From CAZSAT01 sp964604675 (GTDB lineage Bacteria > Myxococcota_A > UBA796 > CAJQPC01), in the NCBI GenBank assembly GCA_964604675.1, contig CAZSAT010000177.1, positions 1 to 11,819 of the forward strand: DNA of 11,819 bases, read 5' to 3'. A model generated the notes under the pieces. That model ran no database searches. It worked only from the letters and a program-made list of their open reading frames with translations, and was not told the DNA's origin. Numbering within the stretch: position 1 is the stretch's first letter; every line of letters begins with the position of its first letter. Both the position numbers and the translations under genes were made by a program. Below, piece by piece: positions 7,195 to 11,819 of the stretch.

Positions 7195-8714
7195 CCGACT
7201 GGGCTCGCCCCGACGACGGGCTCTTCGCCGTGCTGGAAGGCTGGGACGCGAAGGTCCGCAGCTTCACGTCGCTCTCCGCCTACGAGGACCGTGGACGCGA
7301 CGCCCTGCTGCGCGATGCCCTCGCCGTGGCCGGCGCTCTGGGGCCCCTGCACGGCGAGCGGGTGGGGCTGGCCTTGCCGAACTCGTTCGCCTGGATCAGC
7401 ACCTTCTTCGGCATCGCCGCGGCGGGCGGCGTCGTAGTCCCTCTGCCGCCGCCGGAGGGGCTCGCAGCCCTCGGCAGCTACGAGGCCAGGACCCGGCTGC
7501 TGAGCGAGCACGCCGGGCTGAAGCGGCTGGTGGTGGAAGACAAGCTGGCCGCGCGCCTGGCCCACCTGCCCGCTGTGCCCGTGGGACGGCTCCTGGACGC
7601 AGACCCGACCACCCCGGTCGCCGTCGACCCCGACAGCCCCGGCGTGGTGCAGTACACCTCGGGCTCGACCGGGCGCCCCAAGGGCGTGGTCCTCACCCAC
7701 CGGCAGCTGATCGAGAACGTGCTCGCGTTTGGACGGCGCCTCGGCATCACCGACGACGACCTCACGGTCAGTTGGCTGCCGATGTTCCACGACATGGGGC
7801 TCGTGGGGCACCTCCTGGGTCCGCTCGCGCTGCGGAGCAGCCTGGCCTTCATGACGCCCATGCGCTTCCTGCGGCGCCCGCGGCTGTGGGTCGACGCGCT
7901 CGGTACCTGGCGCGGCACCATCACCACGGGACCGAACTCGGCCTGGAGCTGGACCCTCCAACACCTGGACGGCGTGGACGGCCTGGACTTCTCCGCGCTG
8001 AAGGCCGGGATGAGCGGCGCCGAGCGCGTCGACCCGAGGCTGCTGGAGCGTCTGGAGCACACCCTCAGCGGCGGTGGCGTTCGGCCCGGGCACCTCTTTC
8101 CCGTGTATGGCCTGGCAGAGGCCACCCTGGCGGTGACCATGCCGGCTCCCGGGGAGGGCTGGAGCGTGAGGGAAGGCGTGGTGAGCGTGGGCCGCGCCCT
8201 CGACGGCTTCGACCTCAGCATCGACCAGGGCGAGCTGGTGGTCCGTGGTCCCAGCGTGGCCGACAGCTACCTCGACGAGCCCGAGGCGAGCGCTCGGAGC
8301 TTTCGCGACCGTGCGCTCTACACCGGGGACCTCGCCCACCTCGAGGGCGGCCTGGTCTACGTCACCGGCCGGGCGAAGGACTTGATCGTCCGCCACGGAC
8401 GCAACATCACCCCCGAGGACGTCGAGCTGGCCCTGCCAGGGCGCCTCCGGGGGACCGCCGCCTTGGGCGTGGAGGACCCGGAGGTCGGGACCGAGCTCCT
8501 CGTCGTCGCGGTCGAACAGGCTCGCCGCGACAAGACCCCGGCCGCCCAGACCCGGGCCGAGGTACGACGCGCCGTGATCGACGCCATCGGCGCTCCCCCG
8601 GACGCCATCGTCGTGCTCGCGCAAGGCTCCCTGGAGCGCACGTCGAGCGGAAAGGTCAAGAGGCGCCGGAACGCTCAGCTCTATTCGGAAGGGGCGTTCG
8701 AGGCCCTCGGCTGA
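7191..8714 (+). CDS. Fatty acyl-AMP ligase-like enzyme (ANL superfamily)
   Basis: An adenylating enzyme expected to convert a carboxylic acid plus ATP to acyl-AMP and pass the acyl group to the neighbouring carrier protein. It has 507 residues. Visible motifs are the P-loop TSGSTGRPKG (156-165), WLPMFHDMGLVG (195-206), YGLAEATLAV (306-315), TGD (378-380), GRAKDLIVRHGRN (393-405) and the C-terminal TSSGK with the catalytic Lys at 488. The WLPxxHDMGL and YGLAEAT forms are typical of fatty acyl-AMP ligases (FAALs) rather than ordinary acyl-CoA synthetases. It is shorter than usual FAALs. The stretch between AVTMPAP and VVSVGRAL (about 320-335) is very short, where FAALs carry their specific insertion. 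The start is GTG at 7191, overlapping the ACP stop. Acyl-CoA ligase activity is the main alternative. Confidence 0.88.
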   Translation: MTDWARPDDGLFAVLEGWDAKVRSFTSLSAYEDRGRDALLRDALAVAGALGPLHGERVGLALPNSFAWISTFFGIAAAGGVVVPLPPPEGLAALGSYEARTRLLSEHAGLKRLVVEDKLAARLAHLPAVPVGRLLDADPTTPVAVDPDSPGVVQYTSGSTGRPKGVVLTHRQLIENVLAFGRRLGITDDDLTVSWLPMFHDMGLVGHLLGPLALRSSLAFMTPMRFLRRPRLWVDALGTWRGTITTGPNSAWSWTLQHLDGVDGLDFSALKAGMSGAERVDPRLLERLEHTLSGGGVRPGHLFPVYGLAEATLAVTMPAPGEGWSVREGVVSVGRALDGFDLSIDQGELVVRGPSVADSYLDEPEASARSFRDRALYTGDLAHLEGGLVYVTGRAKDLIVRHGRNITPEDVELALPGRLRGTAALGVEDPEVGTELLVVAVEQARRDKTPAAQTRAEVRRAVIDAIGAPPDAIVVLAQGSLERTSSGKVKRRRNAQLYSEGAFEALG

Positions 8715-8736
8715 GCGCAGACGGTAGGCTCGCGCC

Positions 8737-10044
8737 ATGGTCGGCCCGAGCCTCGTCTGGGCGTGCACGGGTGCTGTGGCTCCCGACGCCCCTCCGCCCC
8801 CTCCACCCGACATCCTCCTGGTGGTGTTGGACACGGTCCGTGCCGACCGACTGCGCCTCTACGGGGCCGAGCGCGACACCAGCTACCAGCTCGAAGCCAT
8901 GGCAGCGGCGGGCGTCACCTTCGATGAAGCTCACACCGACGGCGCGTGGTCGTGGCCCACGCACGCGAGCCTGCTCACAGGGCGCCCGCCCTGGGAACAC
9001 GGGGCCCACTTCTCGCGCGACAACGTGGGTGTGGCCCCTTTCGGCGACGAGCACGCCTGGCGGGTCGACGTGCCCGATCCGGGCCTGGCGACCTTGCCCG
9101 AGCTGCTCGGGCCCCTGGGCTACAGGACCGAGGTGGCGTCGTCCAACGGCTGGCTGGCCGCCGAGCTCGGGCTGACGCGGGGCTTCGACCAGGTCGTGAC
9201 GACCGACAACGACGGCGACACCCTGGCCGCCGCGCGTGCCGCGCTCGACACCGATCAGCCGCTCCTGCTGCTCGTGAACCTGATGAGCGCGCACGGTCCG
9301 TACCGGGTGGCGGACGAGGTCCCCTGGGCAGCTCGGCACCGGGACACCCTGGCCGAGGGCCCCCTGGCGCCGTGGGTGGTGGTCGAGCGTGGGGTGCCCG
9401 GCGTCGATCTCACCCTGCGGGGACCGCTGGGCTTGACCGGCGAGCAGGCGGTGGCGGTCGGGGAGCTGGGGGATGCGAGCAGCATCCTGCAGGACCTCTA
9501 CGACGCGAACCTCGTCCGAACCGACGCGGCCTTGCGTGCACTGATCGAGGCCTGGAACGCCTCGGGACGCGCCGGGCAGCCGGTGATCGTCACGAGCGAC
9601 CACGGTGAGGCGCTGGGCGAGAGCGGGCTGGCGGGTCACGGCCGGAGGGTGCCCGAGTCCATCACGCACGTGCCGCTGGTGATCTACGCACCAGGCCGGG
9701 CCACGCCTGGGCAGCGGGTGTCCACGCCGGTGACCACCACCCGAATCCACCACACCGTGCTCGACCTCACGGGTCAGCCGTCACCACAGTCGCTGCTGTC
9801 GGACATCGCCGGGAGCCCCGTGCGTGCCATGGCATGGGCCGACCCCGCGTGGGCCAGCAAGCTCGGTCCGCCGTGGACCGACGGCGAACGCGCGGTGCTC
9901 GCGGACGGCACCTGGACACGCTCGCCCGACCGGGCTCCAGACCCCGACTTCCCCGAGGGGCCGCCAGCGGACGTGCCGAACCGGGCGCTCGACCCGGACC
10001 TCAGGGCGCAGCTGGAAGCCCTGGGGTACGCAGGCGGTCCTTGA
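8737..10044 (+). CDS. Sulfatase-like lipoprotein (alkaline phosphatase superfamily)
   Basis: A metal-dependent hydrolase or transferase of the sulfatase fold, 435 residues. The N-terminus MVGPSLVWAC gives a possible lipobox ending at C10, followed by a Pro-rich linker (PPPPPP, about 19-24), so it is probably membrane-anchored outside the cytoplasm. The core starts at DILLVVLDTVRADRLRLYG (25-43) with metal ligand D32. The nucleophile region reads W71-S72-W73-P74-T75-H76-A-S-L-L-TG. The canonical C/S-x-P-x-R therefore has Ser in place of Cys and His in place of Arg. TSDHGEALGE (286-295) supplies D288 and H289. The tail LDPDLRAQLEALGYAG is common in such proteins. A weak AGG ribosome site lies eight bases upstream, and the gene follows the AMP-ligase by 22 bases. 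Whether it acts on sulfate or phosphate esters cannot be told. Confidence 0.85.
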   Translation: MVGPSLVWACTGAVAPDAPPPPPPDILLVVLDTVRADRLRLYGAERDTSYQLEAMAAAGVTFDEAHTDGAWSWPTHASLLTGRPPWEHGAHFSRDNVGVAPFGDEHAWRVDVPDPGLATLPELLGPLGYRTEVASSNGWLAAELGLTRGFDQVVTTDNDGDTLAAARAALDTDQPLLLLVNLMSAHGPYRVADEVPWAARHRDTLAEGPLAPWVVVERGVPGVDLTLRGPLGLTGEQAVAVGELGDASSILQDLYDANLVRTDAALRALIEAWNASGRAGQPVIVTSDHGEALGESGLAGHGRRVPESITHVPLVIYAPGRATPGQRVSTPVTTTRIHHTVLDLTGQPSPQSLLSDIAGSPVRAMAWADPAWASKLGPPWTDGERAVLADGTWTRSPDRAPDPDFPEGPPADVPNRALDPDLRAQLEALGYAGGP

Positions 10045-10069
10045 CATCCATGGTGACTCAGTGTAGAGT
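10041..10069 (+). promoter_or_regulatory. Sigma-70-type promoter of the TrmB regulator gene
   Basis: A perfect -35 hexamer TTGACA (10041-10046) is followed, after exactly 17 bases, by TAGAGT (10064-10069), four of six matches to TATAAT. The -35 overlaps the TGA stop of the sulfatase-like gene. Transcription would start near 10076, about 60 bases before the ATG at 10137. The dyad at 10053-10072 covers the spacer and the -10 element. Confidence 0.7.
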
Positions 10070-10072
10070 CAC
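10053..10072. promoter_or_regulatory. Perfect inverted repeat, likely operator
   Basis: GTGACTC (10053-10059) and GAGTCAC (10066-10072) are perfect inverted half-sites around a six-base spacer, 13 bases centre to centre. The dyad lies over the spacer and -10 of the promoter for the TrmB-type gene, the expected place for a repressor that blocks polymerase. Autoregulation by the TrmB protein is the simplest reading, but the binding protein is inferred from position only. Confidence 0.65.
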
Positions 10073-10136
10073 TATTCCGAACCGCTGCCCGGGAACCACC
10101 GCCCCGCGTCGTTCGAGATCCCCTGGAGTGCCCCGC

Positions 10137-10946
10137 ATGAGCAGCCAACGCGACGCCCTGGTCGCCCACCTCGCCCGGCTCGGACTGGCTCGCAACGAAG
10201 CCCTCGCGTACCTCACGCTCTTGGAGGACGACGACACCGCGGGCCTCACCGGGTACGAGGTGGCCGCGCGCAGCGGCATTCCCCGCTCGGCGGTCTACGC
10301 CGTCCTACGCAAGCTCGAGCACCAAGGCGCCGCGTTCCAGAACGGCGACAACCCCGCGCGCTTCGTGGCCACGGGCCCAGAGCAGTGGCTCGACAGCGTG
10401 AAGCGGGACACGCTCACCCGCGTCCAGGAGACGCGGGAGGCCCTCGAGGCGCTGCCGAAGAGGAACCGCCCCGAGCCCGTCTGGATCCTGCGCCGCTACC
10501 ACGAGGTCATCGAGCGCATCGATCGCATGGTGCGCTCGGCCGAGCACAGCATCTACGTGTCCCTGTGGCCACGGGAGGTCGAGGCCTTGCTCCCGGCCTT
10601 CGAGGCTGTGGCGGATCGCAAGCTGCACCGCATCCTGCACAGCCCGTCCCGGCTCCGGGTGCAGCCCTCCGGCTTCAGCTGCTGGATCGACCACGTGGGC
10701 GGCGACGAGGCGAAGGGCCGCTGGAGCCACAAGGCGCTCGTGGTGATCGACCGTCGCGAGGCCCTGATCGGCGGCACCGAGCCCGACCTCGACAACCACG
10801 CCGTGTGGACCTCGAACCCCTCGCTGGTCGACGTGGCCACCAACCACATCGTCCTCGACATCACGCTGATGAGCCGCGCCACCGGGCGGGCATGCCTCGG
10901 CGACGTGGCTCCGATGATGCGCCCGCACCTGAACAAGGTCTCGTAG
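10137..10946 (+). CDS. TrmB-type transcriptional regulator with PLD-like domain
   Basis: A DNA-binding regulator of 269 residues. Residues about 8-70 form a TrmB-type winged helix-turn-helix: LGLARNEALAYLTLL, then GYEVAARSGIPRSAVYAVLRKL (39-60) as the recognition part. Residues about 85-108 look like a coiled-coil linker. The rest (about 113-265) resembles the phospholipase-D-like sensor domain often fused to TrmB. Its motif SHKALVVIDRREALIGG (197-213) has H198 and D205, but the HxKx4D catalytic Lys position is Ala200, so it is probably a ligand sensor without catalysis. The ATG at 10137 has GGAG eight bases upstream. Known TrmB proteins often sense sugars; the ligand here is unknown. The gene has its own promoter and operator-like dyad, so it appears independent of the genes before it. 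Confidence 0.85.
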   Translation: MSSQRDALVAHLARLGLARNEALAYLTLLEDDDTAGLTGYEVAARSGIPRSAVYAVLRKLEHQGAAFQNGDNPARFVATGPEQWLDSVKRDTLTRVQETREALEALPKRNRPEPVWILRRYHEVIERIDRMVRSAEHSIYVSLWPREVEALLPAFEAVADRKLHRILHSPSRLRVQPSGFSCWIDHVGGDEAKGRWSHKALVVIDRREALIGGTEPDLDNHAVWTSNPSLVDVATNHIVLDITLMSRATGRACLGDVAPMMRPHLNKVS

Positions 10947-10990
10947 CCTTCGAGGGGAGTGGACCCGACCCGAGGCACTGCTGACGGAGC

Positions 10991-11006
10991 CACCGAAGGG
11001 CCGGTG
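10991..11006. terminator. Weak hairpin between convergent TrmB and FHA genes
   Basis: CACCG and CGGTG form a five-pair stem around six bases within the 72-base gap (10947-11018) between two convergent genes. A perfect palindrome CTGGCGCCAG (11007-11016) sits beside it. There is no T tract on either strand. It could serve as a bidirectional terminator, but a stem this short may be chance. Confidence 0.25.
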
Positions 11007-11018
11007 CTGGCGCCAGAG

Positions 11019-11726
11019 CTAGTCCACCTCGTAGCGGAAGCGGCTCTTGCCGACCTTGATCCAGTCGCCGGGCAGGAGCGTCTGCTCGCTCACCGCGTGG
11101 TCGTTGATCTTCACGGTGACGCCCATGCCTCGCTTGGCGAGGAGGTGACCACCCGAGGCGTCCTCCCAGCGGATGGAGGCCACCACGCCACCGGTGAACA
11201 ACCCTTCCACCGGGATGGTGCCCTTTCCACCGAAGCTGAGGCCCGCCTCGCCCGGTGTCCACACCTGCTTCTTGCCGACCACGCTCACCACCCGGGCCTT
11301 GTCACGCCGCCGCGCGGCTTCCCGCATGCGGTCGATCGCCGAGCGGGGCAACGGGATGGTCTCGCCCTGCACCGTGAGCAGCTCGGTGTACGGGCCGAGG
11401 TACTCCACGAAGCGCCCGTCCAGGAAGCGCGACCGCTCGCCCTCCCCCAGGAAGAAGAGCGTGTAGCGCCCGATCTGGATCTCGTCGTGCACCTTCAGGC
11501 TGGTCTTCGTGATCGCCTCGCCGTTGACCAGGGTGCCGCTCTTGGACTTCAGGTCCATCACGAACCAGCCCTCCGCGCTCCGCACCAGCCGGGCGTGCTC
11601 GCGGCTGACGGAGACGTTGGGCAGGAGCACGTCGGCGCTCTCGCCCCGGCCGATCACCACGCTGCCCTTCTCGAGCTCGAAGCGGGTGTCGGCGTTGCCC
11701 TTGGACCGGATGACGAGGCGAGGCAT
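11019..11726 (-). CDS. FHA-domain protein with a second, degenerate FHA-like domain
   Basis: FHA domains bind phosphothreonine peptides and usually act with Ser/Thr kinases. Residues about 1-92 are a full FHA domain: GRGESADVLL (G26, R27), SREHARL (S41, R42, H44) and SGTLVNGE (N68, G69) supply the conserved phosphopeptide contacts. Residues about 144-235 have the same outline (LSFGGKG, ASIRWEDASGGHLL, VKINDHAVSE, LLPGDWIKVGKSRF) but lack the S-x-x-H pair, so this copy probably does not bind phosphothreonine in the same way. A basic helix lies between them (RMREAARRRDKAR). There is no signal peptide or membrane segment, so it is cytoplasmic. The ATG at 11726 has GGAGG eight bases upstream. No kinase or secretion gene is visible in the window; the partner would be upstream beyond 11819 or elsewhere. 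Confidence 0.88.
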   Translation of the reverse strand: MPRLVIRSKGNADTRFELEKGSVVIGRGESADVLLPNVSVSREHARLVRSAEGWFVMDLKSKSGTLVNGEAITKTSLKVHDEIQIGRYTLFFLGEGERSRFLDGRFVEYLGPYTELLTVQGETIPLPRSAIDRMREAARRRDKARVVSVVGKKQVWTPGEAGLSFGGKGTIPVEGLFTGGVVASIRWEDASGGHLLAKRGMGVTVKINDHAVSEQTLLPGDWIKVGKSRFRYEVD

Positions 11727-11748
11727 CCTGGTTTCCTCCCCGAGCAGC

Positions 11749-11819
11749 CTACACGACCCCTCCGCGTAGAGCGCCGATCAGGTAATCGAACGGAGCAGGC
11801 GCCGCGCAGGCTGGTCGTG
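11749..11819 (-). CDS. Possible C-terminal fragment of an upstream minus-strand gene (partial)
   Basis: One minus-strand frame is open from the window edge to a TAG at 11751-11749 and encodes about 22 residues ending FDYLIGALRGGVV. The frame ends 22 bases before the FHA start, which is normal operon spacing. The fragment is too short to assign to a family, and another minus-strand frame is also open here, so this is a tentative call. If real, it would be co-transcribed with the FHA gene. Confidence 0.35.
   Translation of the reverse strand, partial: RPACAAPAPFDYLIGALRGGVV

Noticed and set aside
6873..8834. 653-codon minus-strand open frame opposite the ACP and ligase genes
   Set aside because: The product is compositionally biased and lacks domains, while the plus strand has complete ANL motifs. 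It is a shadow frame.
7191..10044. Part of a polyketide or non-ribosomal peptide gene cluster
   Set aside because: Beyond the carrier protein and AMP-ligase, no ketosynthase, acyltransferase, condensation or thioesterase sequence is present in the window.

Overview
The window is very GC-rich (roughly 70% by eye), gene-dense DNA from a bacterium. Long spurious reading frames lie opposite the real genes, GTG and TTG starts are frequent, and many neighbouring genes overlap by 4 bases. I infer a myxobacterium-like or related 'deltaproteobacterial' organism from the base composition, the acidic Cys-bearing lipoprotein, the sulfatase-like lipoprotein ending in an LxALGY-type tail, the fatty acyl-AMP ligase and the TrmB-type regulator. 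This is an inference: there is no rRNA or other phylogenetic marker here. I see no tRNA, rRNA, CRISPR array, insertion sequence, phage gene or integration site, and no stretch over 300 bases lacks a gene.

Layout from left to right. (1) 103-747 minus: a short acidic, cysteine-bearing putative lipoprotein, with a strong hairpin that begins inside its stop codon. (2) 868-2234 plus: a Nudix hydrolase and a short-chain dehydrogenase/reductase, overlapping by GTGA. (3) 5371-2236 minus: modB, modC and a DHA2-type MFS transporter, joined by two GTGA overlaps; no modA is visible. The dehydrogenase and the MFS gene converge with a single base between their stops. (4) 5447-10044 plus: a POT-family proton-coupled transporter, a free-standing acyl carrier protein, a compact fatty acyl-AMP-ligase-like enzyme and a sulfatase-like lipoprotein. 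The first three overlap (TGATG, then GTGA); the fourth follows after 22 bases. (5) 10137-10946 plus: a TrmB-type regulator with its own near-consensus promoter overlapped by a perfect dyad. (6) 11726-11019 minus: an FHA-domain protein, preceded at the right edge by a possible C-terminal fragment of another minus-strand gene.

How the genes may work together. modBC would import molybdate, but needs a binding protein encoded elsewhere. The unit most worth attention is POT transporter, ACP and acyl-AMP ligase. The ligase would activate an acyl group with ATP and load it on the ACP, but no polyketide or peptide synthase module lies beside it, and a peptide or small-molecule transporter is translationally coupled upstream. 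The acyl acceptor is unknown. The ligase also appears to lack the FAAL-specific insertion, so whether its true acceptor is CoA or the ACP is open. The TrmB dyad suggests autoregulation; whether it also controls genes elsewhere cannot be told from this window.
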